Part shown: piece by piece, positions 43,669 to 52,078 of the stretch
Position numbering within the stretch: the stretch's first letter is position 1
How the letters are laid out: the number at the start of each line of letters is the position of its first letter
Source: Planctomycetota bacterium
GTDB taxonomy: Bacteria; Planctomycetota; UBA1135; GCA-002686595
Assembly (NCBI GenBank): GCA_020638855.1
Contig: JACKHT010000001.1
Location: 372,001 to 436,000, forward strand
Direction of reading: 5' to 3'
DNA: 64,000 nt
Position numbers and translations under genes: made by a program
Notes under the pieces: generated by a model
Told to the model about the DNA's origin: nothing
Databases searched by the model: none
What the model saw: the letters and a program-made list of their open reading frames with translations, nothing else

Positions 43669-45813
43669 ATGCTTCGAATCGGCTGCATGCTCGGCTTTGC
43701 CTCGCTGACGACGCTTGCCCATGGCCAAGCGGGGCCGGAAACCCATCCCTTTCCGCCCTCGACCCCCTTGGCCGAAGGGCTCTCGCCCGAAGCCTTCGAC
43801 CGCCTCGCTCAAAAGATCCAAACCTGGGTGGACACCCAAGAAGTGGTCGGCGCGGAGCTGCTCGTCATCAAGAACGGTCGGACGGTTTGGCACCAGGGCT
43901 ACGGCCTAGCCGATCAGGAAGCCAAGACGCCCATGGGCACCGACCACGTGTTCTGCCTGCGTTCGATGACCAAGCCCGTGGTTGGAACGGCGATCCTGAT
44001 GCTGGTGCAAGACCATGCCTTGAAGCTCGAGGATCCGGTCTCCAAGTACCTACCGGCGTTTGACCGCGAGGGTTGGCGGACCGTGACCGTCGAGAACCTC
44101 TTGACGCACACCGCAGGCTTGCCGCTCTCGTGCGCCATCGGACACTCGCTCGACGAGTGGCCTGGGATCCAAGCCCTGGTCGAAGCAGGCACCCAGTCCG
44201 CTCCACTTTTTGAGCCCGGCAGCGCCTTCCACTACAGCGATCAGGGGGCCGACTCGCTCACCGCGCTGGTGGAGGTGGTGAGCGGCATGCCCGCCGCCGA
44301 ATTTGTGCAAACGCGCATCTTGGATCCGCTCGGTATGCAAAGCAGCGCGTGCTCGATGGCGCTTGACGAGCCCCTGCGCGCCCGCGCTCTGCCCGGGTAC
44401 GTGGGCAGCCAGGGTGCGTGGAAGCGCTTTTGGGGCCCCAAGGATCCGGCCCTGTTCCCTTTCTTCCTGGGGTCCCAAGGCCTGTACGCCAGCATCACCG
44501 ACTACGCGCGCTTCATGGATTTTTGGGCCCAGCGCGGTCGCTGGAACGGCGAGCGACTCTTGGGCCCGCGTTGGATTCGCAAGGCGCTCACACCCGGAAG
44601 CTTCGATGTGCCCACGGGCACCGGTTTCCCCGATGTGCTCGCCCGCTATGGGTACCTGATGGAGCTGTGGGTCGGGGCGGAGTCCAGCGCGGAAGTTCCG
44701 TCGAAGGGTAGCGGCAAGCTGATCGCCTTCGGCCACAACGGATCCGACGGCACCCATGCTTGGGTCTTCCCCGAGCAGAAGGCGATGGCGTTCTACTTCA
44801 CGCAATCGCGCAACAACACGACCGGGTTTCGCGTGGAAGAGTCCTTGGCCGAGTTGTTCTTGGGCCAGGCCTACGACCCCAACCTGGCTGCTCCGCCGCT
44901 GGAGGAATACCTCGGGTACTACTGGGAAGGCCCCGGTGACTTGTACCGGGCGGTGGTCCGCGATGGCGACGACCTGTGCCTCGAGATCCTGGCCAAGGCC
45001 GTAGTTCCGCTCACGTACCTGGGCGAAGACCGCTGGAAAATGCGACCCAACCCTTCGGTTGTGCTGCAATTCGACCGCGATGAGTCCGGCCAGGTCACGG
45101 GCTACCACATCGGCGACCACCAGGAATTCCGTTTCACCCCGGCGGCGGACTTGCCCAGCGCCGAGTCCTTGGCCGCCCAGGTCGCCAAGGCACATCGATT
45201 CGACCGGATCCAAACCCTCGGCCCCCTGGCCATCCACCGCAAGCTAGACCTCTTGGCCATGAAGCGCGCAGGGGATCTGGTCACGTACCTCGAATGGCCC
45301 AACCGCTTCCGCACCGACTTGGAGATCGACGGTCAGTTCGAGCGCGTGGCCTTCGACGGGGAGCAAGTTCGCTACGCGACCAGCGCCGCCCCCGCCGAAA
45401 CCTTGCTGGGAGCGCGTGCCCAATCGCAGCTGGCCCAGTGTCCTTGGTCACAATTTGGCGACTGGTCGCGCTGGCACACCAACCTGCACGTGATCCAAAG
45501 CCTCGAATGGGACGATGTGGCGTGCTTCCTGGTTCGCGCTGGGGACACGAGCGCTCCCGCCACGACGTTCTACGTGGAGGCGGACACGGGACGGGTCCTG
45601 GGAAGCGATGGGATGGTGTTCATCGAAACGCTGGGCTCGATCGGGCAGCGCATGCGGCTCGAAGACTTTCGAGACTTCGAAGGCATCCTCCTGCCCTACC
45701 GCACCCGCATCGCCTTAGCGCATCCCCTGCTAGGTGAAATCGAAAGCACCATCGAGGCCGTCGAAGCCCATGCGGAACTCCCCGCTGGGGGCTTGGAGCT
45801 TGACGAAGAGTGA
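43669..45813 (+). CDS. Secreted beta-lactamase-family serine hydrolase with C-terminal extension
   Basis: A 714-aa protein with a signal peptide (LRIGCMLGFASLTTLAHG) and a class C beta-lactamase/DD-peptidase-like domain. Catalytic S99 and K102 are in RSMTK, Y189 in HYSDQG replaces the usual YxN as YSD, and HNGSDG near residue 358 stands for the KTG/HxG box. The last about 280 residues resemble a DUF3471-like beta domain and an unknown C-terminal domain. It probably hydrolyses an ester or peptide outside the cytoplasm; resistance is unlikely. The start is the ATG at the signal sequence, but an in-frame ATG at 43561 would add 36 residues of SLPTD repeats. Confidence 0.87.
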   Translation: MLRIGCMLGFASLTTLAHGQAGPETHPFPPSTPLAEGLSPEAFDRLAQKIQTWVDTQEVVGAELLVIKNGRTVWHQGYGLADQEAKTPMGTDHVFCLRSMTKPVVGTAILMLVQDHALKLEDPVSKYLPAFDREGWRTVTVENLLTHTAGLPLSCAIGHSLDEWPGIQALVEAGTQSAPLFEPGSAFHYSDQGADSLTALVEVVSGMPAAEFVQTRILDPLGMQSSACSMALDEPLRARALPGYVGSQGAWKRFWGPKDPALFPFFLGSQGLYASITDYARFMDFWAQRGRWNGERLLGPRWIRKALTPGSFDVPTGTGFPDVLARYGYLMELWVGAESSAEVPSKGSGKLIAFGHNGSDGTHAWVFPEQKAMAFYFTQSRNNTTGFRVEESLAELFLGQAYDPNLAAPPLEEYLGYYWEGPGDLYRAVVRDGDDLCLEILAKAVVPLTYLGEDRWKMRPNPSVVLQFDRDESGQVTGYHIGDHQEFRFTPAADLPSAESLAAQVAKAHRFDRIQTLGPLAIHRKLDLLAMKRAGDLVTYLEWPNRFRTDLEIDGQFERVAFDGEQVRYATSAAPAETLLGARAQSQLAQCPWSQFGDWSRWHTNLHVIQSLEWDDVACFLVRAGDTSAPATTFYVEADTGRVLGSDGMVFIETLGSIGQRMRLEDFRDFEGILLPYRTRIALAHPLLGEIESTIEAVEAHAELPAGGLELDEE

Positions 45814-45840
45814 ACCCCTCACGCGGCCGAAAGGACCCGG

Positions 45841-46707
45841 TCAGTGATCGTTGGGTTGTCGCCGACCGGTCCATTTCTTGGTCCAGCGCAGGATCCCAAA
45901 CACCACGCAGGCCAAGACCATGAGCGGGGTCCAAAAGGGATCCCAAACCAAGCGACCGTACTGGGCCCAATCGCCGCATGCCTTGAGCAGGTACAACGTT
46001 CCGACCAACCCCACCAACCCCGCATACTCGCGCTGCACGACTCGGCGCCAGCAAAACGGTTCTGTTGGGGCCACGTAACCCGACCTGCGCGGCAGGAAAA
46101 CGGGCGTGACCTGGGCCCACTGGGTGTACGCGTCGCCAAATTTCTCCCCGAGGTAGGCTTCCTCAGCCAGCACGATGCGTTCGTGGACCAGCCAGAAGAA
46201 CTGCACCACGATCACGAGCAGCAGCCCGTCGTGGACGAAGAGCGCGGGGCCCAGCCACAAGAAGAAGTTGCCCAGGTAGAGCGGGTTGCGGGTTAGCGAG
46301 TACAAGCCCGTGGTGTTGAGCGCATCGGCCCGCTGGCAAGCCCGGTTGCGCCCCGAGGTTCCCTCCGGCGAGTAGCCCACCACATGCGCGCGCAAGCCCA
46401 GGCCAAACAACCCGACCCCCAGGCAACCCACCTGCCAAGCCCCATTCCAAAAGCGGCTCTGGAACATGGGCTCCGCGCGCCACGCAGTCCAGACCAGCAA
46501 AACCAGCAGGGCCAAGGGCGCAAAGCTGCGCCACCGAAACCAGCGGTGGCCGGAATGAACGAGCGACGAGTGGTACGACAAAGCGAGTGGGGCCCATGGG
46601 CGCCGAACGCATCCTAGGCAGCAGCGCGCAATGCGCCCACGATCTGCCCGCAGGTTTCGGGACAGGAATCCCAGTCCCCGGTGGCTTTTGCGCCTCGGCG
46701 AATCCAT
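45841..46707 (-). CDS. Isoprenylcysteine carboxyl methyltransferase-like membrane protein
   Basis: A multi-pass membrane protein of up to 288 aa. TTGLYSLTRNPLYLGNFFLW and ERIVLAEEAYLGEKFGDAY are the SAM-binding and active-site elements of the ICMT/PEMT-like methyltransferase family. In bacteria such enzymes methylate lipids or unknown acceptors. The start is uncertain. A longer frame begins at 46749, but the helicase terminator hairpin lies over it. Homology only begins about residue 45, so a TTG at 46581 is also possible. It converges with the serine hydrolase gene. Confidence 0.78.
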   Translation of the reverse strand: MDSPRRKSHRGLGFLSRNLRADRGRIARCCLGCVRRPWAPLALSYHSSLVHSGHRWFRWRSFAPLALLVLLVWTAWRAEPMFQSRFWNGAWQVGCLGVGLFGLGLRAHVVGYSPEGTSGRNRACQRADALNTTGLYSLTRNPLYLGNFFLWLGPALFVHDGLLLVIVVQFFWLVHERIVLAEEAYLGEKFGDAYTQWAQVTPVFLPRRSGYVAPTEPFCWRRVVQREYAGLVGLVGTLYLLKACGDWAQYGRLVWDPFWTPLMVLACVVFGILRWTKKWTGRRQPNDH

Positions 46708-46734
46708 CCACCACCCGCGTCCAACCAAAACGTG

Positions 46735-46770
46735 CGGCGCGGACCGCATCCCAAGATCCGGTCCGCGCCG
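46735..46770 (-). terminator. 12-bp stem-loop terminator of the helicase gene
   Basis: CGGCGCGGACCG (46735-46746) pairs perfectly with CGGTCCGCGCCG (46759-46770) around a 12-base loop. Read on the minus strand it follows the helicase stop by 38 bases and is followed by CACGTTTTGG, so it fits an intrinsic terminator. It also argues against the longest start of the downstream methyltransferase gene. Confidence 0.65.
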
Positions 46771-46808
46771 TATGGCCTTGGGCGACTCCCGGTTGGGAGT
46801 CCTAGCGA

Positions 46809-49217
46809 CTAGAACCGGCCGCGTCCTCGACCCCGGCCACCGCCTCGGCGGTAACCGCCGCCACCACCGCGGCGCGCGCCGCCACCGCCGAAGCGCGGAC
46901 GACCGTACATGTTGGGGCCGCTGTAACCGTCGCCCTCATCGGGGTGACGCGGGGGTGCCGTGTCCTGGGCTTGGTAGCTCACGCTACGTCCGCGGGAGGG
47001 AGCCCCACCGCGGCGGAAGCCTCCGTGACCCCGGTCGTAGCCTTGCCGGCCGCCGTCGAAGCCCTGTCGGCCCCCATCGAACCCTTGCCGACCGCCTTCG
47101 CGCTCGAAGCGCTCGGGGCGCGGATCGCGGCCGAACCGGCCGTGGCCGCCGCCCGGTCCACGCTGCTCGAACTTGCTGGGTCCATGGCTCTCGCGCTCGT
47201 TCCCCGAGCGCTTGATCCGAATCCCCGGATCGCGCGGATCGAACTTGTTGGCGCGCTCTTCGAAAGTCGCGGCAACCTTGTCCGAGATCTCAAAGGTGCT
47301 CGAGCTGGGGCCCAAGCGGATCGCGCCCACATCTTGGCTTTGGATCCCGCCTCGGCGGCAGATCAGCGCCAGGATGCGACGGGCGTTGCCGCCTTGCTGA
47401 CGACCCCAGTTGATCGAGAAGCGCGACCCAAACGTCTGCCCCGCATCCTCGCGGTGCGGGCGCACGTCGCGCTCGGCCGCATAGGGGGCTTCGGTGCGCG
47501 GGGTGTAGCTCGGGGGAGCCGACTCCACGCGCGGGTTGGGCTCGTAGGTACGCACCTGTTCGGTCCGCTCGACCCGTTCAGGACGCTCGGTCCGTTCGGG
47601 ACGGGCAAAGCGGTCCGGGCGCTCGAAACGCTCCGGGCGTTCGGATCGCTCGGTGCGCTGGACTTGGAAGGGCTGGGCGGTTCCTTGGGTCGGCAGCACG
47701 CGCGAAAGCAGCACGGCCACCACTTGCTCGGCGTCAGCGTCTTCGAGCAATTGGCGCGCGAGTTCGCGGTCCTCGGGACGGATGTGGGTGACTTCGGCCA
47801 AGGCTTGGCGCACGGTGTCCGCGGTGCGTTGATGCAACGCTGCGCGCACTTCCTCGGCGCTGGGCGCGTCTTGCCAGTCCATCGGGATGCGCGCATCCTG
47901 GATCAGGCGTTGCACCCGGCGACGTTGGTTCGAGGGCGCCAAGAGCACACACAAACCCTTGTTGCCCGCCCGGCCCGTTCGGCCGGAGCGGTGGATGTAC
48001 ACCTCTTGGTCGCGGGGTAGGTCGCCTTGCACGACCAGCGGAACGTCGGGAACGTCGAGTCCCCGCGCAGCCACGTCGGTAGCCACCAGGATGCGGACCG
48101 ATCCCGAACGGAACGCGGCCAGCGTGCGCTCGCGGTTCTTCTGTTCCAAGTCACCCGACAGCGGAGCTGCGGGGAAGCCATCGGAGGAGAGCTTTTCGGC
48201 CAACACGTTGGTATCGCGACGGGTCGCCACGAACACCAGCACCCGCTCCTCACCAGCCAAAAGAAGCTGGTTGACGAGCACCGGATAGCGATCGCCGCGT
48301 CCGACCCAATAGCCCACGTGCGAGATGTCTGCGTTGGCATGCCCGAGTCGGGAGCCTTCGACGTGCATCGCGTTCTCTTGGTAGCGCTTGGCGAGCTGCT
48401 GGATGGCCGGCGGGAAGGTGGCCGACACCAGGTGCGTGTGACGCTGGGCCGGGGTGGCCTCGAGGATGGCGTCCAGCTCGTCGCGGAAGCCCAAGTCGAG
48501 CATCTGGTCGGCTTCGTCCAACACCAGTTGGCTGACCAAGCTCAAGTCCAGCGAACCGCGCTTGACGTGATCCAAAAGACGGCCGGGGGTTCCCACCAGC
48601 ACCAGGGGGCTGGTCTCGAGTCGGCGCGCTTCGGGCCCAAAGGGCGTCCCGCCGGTCACACATTCCACGCGCAGGTTCGGAATCCGCTTGTACAGCCACA
48701 TCAGTTCGCGCTGTACCTGGCCCGCCAACTCGCGGGTGGGCGCAATCACCAAACCGATCGGTCCCAACATGCGCTTGGAGGAGCGCTTTTCGAGCGAGGC
48801 CTGGATCAAGTCCGGAGCCATGACCATGCCGAGGGCCACGGTTTTGCCCGAGCCGGTTTGCGAGGTGATGCGCAGGTCGCGGCCCGCGGTCAAAGCCTCG
48901 ATGGCCGACTCCTGGACCGGGGTCAGGTTGTCGTAGCCCTGGGCCTCCATCGCTTGGCGCAGGGGCTCAGGGATCACTCCCCAACTGCCCAGCTCCGGAT
49001 CCGGGTCGGTGTCGTCGTTGGCATCGTCATCGGCATCGACGTCCGGCGCGACGGACAAGCCTACCGGCACCGGTTCGGCCGGGGCGCAGGCCTGCTCGGT
49101 TCCATCGGAACCTTGCTCGGTGGAATCCTCGGAACCCGACGCTTGGTCGAGGTTCGTTTGGGGCAAATCACTTTCCTGGACCCCCGTTTCGGGGCCCTTT
49201 GCTTCGTAGTCGCTCAT
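46809..49217 (-). CDS. DEAD-box RNA helicase with DbpA RNA-binding domain and RGG tail
   Basis: An 802-aa helicase. An acidic, disordered N-terminus (about 1-75) precedes the core with QTGSGKT at 120-126, PTRELAGQ, GTPGR, VLDEADQML, SATFPP and HRSGRTGRAG. A DbpA-type RNA-binding domain begins near residue 598 (FSINWGRQQGGNARRIL). The tail from about 671 is rich in Gly and Arg, with GRQGFDG repeats and a C-terminal run of RGG/GRG. It resembles DeaD/CsdA, a ribosome-assembly and cold-shock helicase. The start is ATG at MSDYEAKG; 30 upstream codons are open but implausible. A terminator hairpin follows. Confidence 0.94.
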   Translation of the reverse strand: MSDYEAKGPETGVQESDLPQTNLDQASGSEDSTEQGSDGTEQACAPAEPVPVGLSVAPDVDADDDANDDTDPDPELGSWGVIPEPLRQAMEAQGYDNLTPVQESAIEALTAGRDLRITSQTGSGKTVALGMVMAPDLIQASLEKRSSKRMLGPIGLVIAPTRELAGQVQRELMWLYKRIPNLRVECVTGGTPFGPEARRLETSPLVLVGTPGRLLDHVKRGSLDLSLVSQLVLDEADQMLDLGFRDELDAILEATPAQRHTHLVSATFPPAIQQLAKRYQENAMHVEGSRLGHANADISHVGYWVGRGDRYPVLVNQLLLAGEERVLVFVATRRDTNVLAEKLSSDGFPAAPLSGDLEQKNRERTLAAFRSGSVRILVATDVAARGLDVPDVPLVVQGDLPRDQEVYIHRSGRTGRAGNKGLCVLLAPSNQRRRVQRLIQDARIPMDWQDAPSAEEVRAALHQRTADTVRQALAEVTHIRPEDRELARQLLEDADAEQVVAVLLSRVLPTQGTAQPFQVQRTERSERPERFERPDRFARPERTERPERVERTEQVRTYEPNPRVESAPPSYTPRTEAPYAAERDVRPHREDAGQTFGSRFSINWGRQQGGNARRILALICRRGGIQSQDVGAIRLGPSSSTFEISDKVAATFEERANKFDPRDPGIRIKRSGNERESHGPSKFEQRGPGGGHGRFGRDPRPERFEREGGRQGFDGGRQGFDGGRQGYDRGHGGFRRGGAPSRGRSVSYQAQDTAPPRHPDEGDGYSGPNMYGRPRFGGGGARRGGGGGYRRGGGRGRGRGRF

Positions 49218-49389
49218 GGGTTTCTCCGCAGGTTCGCGGTTCGGTGCGGCGGAACTCTGAAAACCCAATCGAGAGCACGACGCAGCCCCGGTCCCTACCG
49301 CGCCCACATGGACGCGGTCCTACCGGCGGCAAGGAAATGGGTCCCGTATTCCCTAGAGGGAGAGCACGGCCCTTAGGTTGTGAAAGCGA

Positions 49390-49728
49390 TCAGCCCTGGA
49401 AAGGCTCCTCGCTGAGTTGATCGCGCTTGCCCTCCACACCCCGGAACTCTTCGGATTCCGGAAGCGGATCCTTACGGCCGGTGATGGTGGGCCAGTGGGC
49501 GGAGAGTTTGGCGTTCAGTTCGACAAACTCCGACCACTTGGCGGGCACTTCCGACTCCTCGTAAATCGCCTCGACCGGGCACTCCGGAACGCAAGCGCCG
49601 CAATCGATGCACTCGTCCGGATTGATCGCCAGGAAGTTCTTCCCTTCGGTGAAGCAGTCGACAGGACACACATCCACACAGTCGGTGAACTTGCACTTGA
49701 CGCAGGGCTCGGTGACGACGTAGGTCAT
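49390..49728 (-). CDS. fdxA: 7Fe ferredoxin ([3Fe-4S][4Fe-4S])
   Basis: A 112-aa ferredoxin close to Azotobacter FdI. C9, C17 and C50 match the [3Fe-4S] ligands, and C21, C40, C43 and C46 the [4Fe-4S] ligands; all are offset by exactly one residue from FdI numbering. WSEFVELNAKLSAHWPTITG is the conserved C-terminal helix region. It carries electrons at low potential, partner unknown. The start is ATG at MTYVVTEP; an open frame upstream adds nothing conserved. The leader is C-rich (CCCTCCC) with no Shine-Dalgarno site. The gene stands alone. Confidence 0.95.
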   Translation of the reverse strand: MTYVVTEPCVKCKFTDCVDVCPVDCFTEGKNFLAINPDECIDCGACVPECPVEAIYEESEVPAKWSEFVELNAKLSAHWPTITGRKDPLPESEEFRGVEGKRDQLSEEPFQG

Positions 49729-49910
49729 GGAGAGATCGCAGTAGGGAGGGATTCGAGGGGGTTGGAAGGGCAGAGATTCTAACCGACGCAAGCGGCCAGT
49801 GGGGCTACCTTTCCACCCGTATCCGAACGGAAGCAAGCCCGTGGGGCCAAAAAATGCCCCCGAATGAGCCGCTCAGGCCCGAGACCAGCACCTAGGGCTG
49901 GCCCCCACGG

Positions 49911-50696
49911 CTAGCACCAGGAGTTGTTGAGCACTTCCCCCACCCCACCCGCGCCCGGCACGATGTAGTCGTGCTCGTCGAGGCCCTTCTCCCGCTCCCA
50001 AGAGCTGCCGGGGACGCTGGCCAGCACCTCCGGCGGGGACATGCCCCGGTCCAGGCGTCCAGCGACCACATGCAGGTTGGGGTGGGCGGGCAAAGTGGCC
50101 CGCAGGAACTCCGGGGTGCTGATCAGCGGCAGGGCGACCACCTTGGCGGGCGTGCCATGGTGCTCGGCCAAGTACTCGAGGGCCCGGACCAGGGTGCTGC
50201 CGGTCGCCCCCATCGGGTCGGGCACGATCAGCGTGGCCCCATCCAGGCGCCCACCGATTTTGCTCCCCGAGAGGTCTACCCCCGACACGTGCCCATCCGG
50301 CCCCGCGACCCGCGCCATGTTGACGTGGTCGAGTCGTAGGTTGTCGACCGGAAGCACCGCCGTGAGCAGCTCGAAGCAGACTTGCGCGGGAACGATCCCT
50401 CCGCGAATCACGTCCAAGACCACGATCGAGGCGCTCGGGTCAAGCCCGCGACCGACCCAGTAGCCTTGCTCCCCATGCTGTTCGGCCATGCGCGTCGCGA
50501 CCCTTTGTTGCACGGTCGGAAGGTGCATCGCGAAGGCCAACTGCGCCAAGCCGGTGTAGGCCGAACGCACCAAGCTCATCAACTCGGCGTGGCTCGTCTC
50601 CTTTTGGCCGATGCGCGCCAGCGCCGAGGAAATCCAGGGGTGGTCGAGGATCGTGACGCGTTCGCCATAGCGATGCTCAACCAGCGGCAGGTTCAT
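49911..50696 (-). CDS. Uracil phosphoribosyltransferase-like protein
   Basis: A 261-aa type I phosphoribosyltransferase. The PRPP loop is VPDPMGATGST at about 158-168. SIVVLDVIRGGIVPAQVCFELL and the C-terminal DYIVPGAGGVGEV match uracil phosphoribosyltransferase in plan, where PGLGDAGDR normally binds uracil. The altered C-terminal loop and longer length (about 210 aa is usual) mean the base specificity is uncertain. The ATG overlaps the aminotransferase stop (ATGA), so the two are co-expressed, which is an odd pairing. Confidence 0.8.
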   Translation of the reverse strand: MNLPLVEHRYGERVTILDHPWISSALARIGQKETSHAELMSLVRSAYTGLAQLAFAMHLPTVQQRVATRMAEQHGEQGYWVGRGLDPSASIVVLDVIRGGIVPAQVCFELLTAVLPVDNLRLDHVNMARVAGPDGHVSGVDLSGSKIGGRLDGATLIVPDPMGATGSTLVRALEYLAEHHGTPAKVVALPLISTPEFLRATLPAHPNLHVVAGRLDRGMSPPEVLASVPGSSWEREKGLDEHDYIVPGAGGVGEVLNNSWC

Positions 50697-51949
50697 TGGA
50701 TGGCCCCCTGCAGGCCTTGTACACCGCTCGCGAGCGAAGCCACCAGCCGGGCGACTTGGGCCTTGGGGGTGGCGCACAGGGCCACCCGAACGGCCCCACG
50801 AATGGGCACCACGAACACCCCATCGGCTTGGCAGCGCTGGGCGGTTTGGATGGGGTCGCTGGTGAAGATGGTCACAAAGAATCCGCCTTCGTAGCGCGGA
50901 TAGTGCAAACCGTGCTGCACTGCTTCGCGGTTGAAGATCTCGACCCGCTCACCCAGCATCGAAAGCAGCGCATCGCGATCGCGGTCGACGCTGGCCCGCA
51001 ACTCGGGATGGGACAGCAGTTCGGTGATGGCCAGCATGCCCAGGTGGTTGCAATTCGACCAGGTGCCCCGGCAGGTGTACGAGAGGGCGTTGCCGATGCG
51101 CGTGCGCTCTTCCGCATCGCCGTGGGCCACGACGAGGCCACCGATGCGGGCGCCGTACTGTGCGAACGACTTGGAAGCCGACCAAGCAGCGAGGATCGGG
51201 ATGTCTTGGGCCAAGTCCGCGATGTGATGCACCCAGGCATCGGTGCCCGGCGCCCCGAACTTGGCGTAGGCCAGATCGAGCACGACCGCCATGGGCTTCG
51301 AGCGGTCCACGCCCCGCAGGATCTGGACCACATCGCGCCATTCGGCCCCCCCCAGGCTGTAGCCCGTGGGGTTGTGGCAAGGGAAGTTCAGGATCAACAG
51401 GATGCGTTCTTGGCGCCCCGCCAGCTCGTGCAATCCTTGCTCCAAGGCCGCTAGGTCAAAGCGGCGCTCGGCGTTGAACATCCGAAAGGTTTGCACCCCG
51501 CGCCCCGCTTGATCGGCGATCGTGCTGTAGGGTCCCCAGTAGTAGTCGGTCGTGAGCAGCGACTCGCCGCGCTCCAAGAAGTTCACCACGGCATGGTGCA
51601 AGGCCCCGGTCCCGCCAGCGGTCGCCACGCACAGGCTGTCCTGGGCCAGTCCGGCGGGTCCGAAGACCTCTTGCACGACGGCTTGGTTGAAACCCCGCTC
51701 GCCGGCGATGGGCGCGTAAGCAGCGGCCTTGGCGGGATTCACTTGGGCCAGCGCCCGGATCACCGTGGGCATCACCGAGAGGCCCCCGTCTTCGTCCATC
51801 AGGGTGCCCAAACTCGCGTCGATCACATCCTCGCCTTTGGCCGCGCGGGCCAGCGCGGCCCCATGGATCGCGAAGATCGGATCCTCGGAAGGGCGGTTGC
51901 GGGCCGAGGGGATCAGGGCGTGCATCAGGATGTCTTGGGATTGGGTCAT
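50693..51949 (-). CDS. Class I/II PLP-dependent aminotransferase
   Basis: A 418-aa fold-type I aminotransferase. K260 in SASKSFAQYGARIG is the PLP Schiff-base lysine. NPTG at 193-196 and DLAY at 225-228 hold the cofactor, and R-V-A-L near the C-terminus should bind the substrate carboxylate. Similarity is greatest to aspartate/aromatic aminotransferases. The amino acid used cannot be told from the sequence. The start is the ATG at MTQSQDIL. It overlaps the phosphoribosyltransferase gene by four bases and lies after the terminator of the gene upstream. Confidence 0.9.
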   Translation of the reverse strand: MTQSQDILMHALIPSARNRPSEDPIFAIHGAALARAAKGEDVIDASLGTLMDEDGGLSVMPTVIRALAQVNPAKAAAYAPIAGERGFNQAVVQEVFGPAGLAQDSLCVATAGGTGALHHAVVNFLERGESLLTTDYYWGPYSTIADQAGRGVQTFRMFNAERRFDLAALEQGLHELAGRQERILLILNFPCHNPTGYSLGGAEWRDVVQILRGVDRSKPMAVVLDLAYAKFGAPGTDAWVHHIADLAQDIPILAAWSASKSFAQYGARIGGLVVAHGDAEERTRIGNALSYTCRGTWSNCNHLGMLAITELLSHPELRASVDRDRDALLSMLGERVEIFNREAVQHGLHYPRYEGGFFVTIFTSDPIQTAQRCQADGVFVVPIRGAVRVALCATPKAQVARLVASLASGVQGLQGAIQ

Positions 51950-52007
51950 CGCGAGGCGGTCAGTATACGACACGGGGGCGATGGGCTCAGGGGAGGGACC
52001 CAAAAAG

Positions 52008-52042
52008 CGCGCCGGACGCCCCATAGGGAGGCGTCCGGCGCG
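52008..52042 (-). terminator. Strong intrinsic terminator of the HhH-protein gene
   Basis: CGCGCCGGACGCC (52008-52020) pairs perfectly over 13 bp with GGCGTCCGGCGCG (52030-52042), with a 9-base loop. On the minus strand the stem is followed by CTTTTTG. It lies 37 bases past the stop of the gene at 52079-53527, and so ends the FlhG/ParA/HhH transcription unit. Confidence 0.85.
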
Positions 52043-52078
52043 TTGGATTCCGGGGCTCTGGGCCCCCTTTCAGGGCGA

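Noticed and set aside
42180..43688. 502-codon minus-strand frame with ESVGRESVGRES repeats
   Set aside because: It is antisense to the sigma factor and membrane protein genes. The repeats are just the complement of the 15-bp units at 43565-43654.
43669..45813. Antibiotic-resistance beta-lactamase
   Set aside because: It has YSD instead of YxN and a long extra C-terminal region; it fits the broad serine hydrolase/esterase family better.
46708..46749. N-terminal extension of the methyltransferase to 46749
   Set aside because: The terminator hairpin of the upstream helicase covers this stretch and the residues are not conserved-looking.
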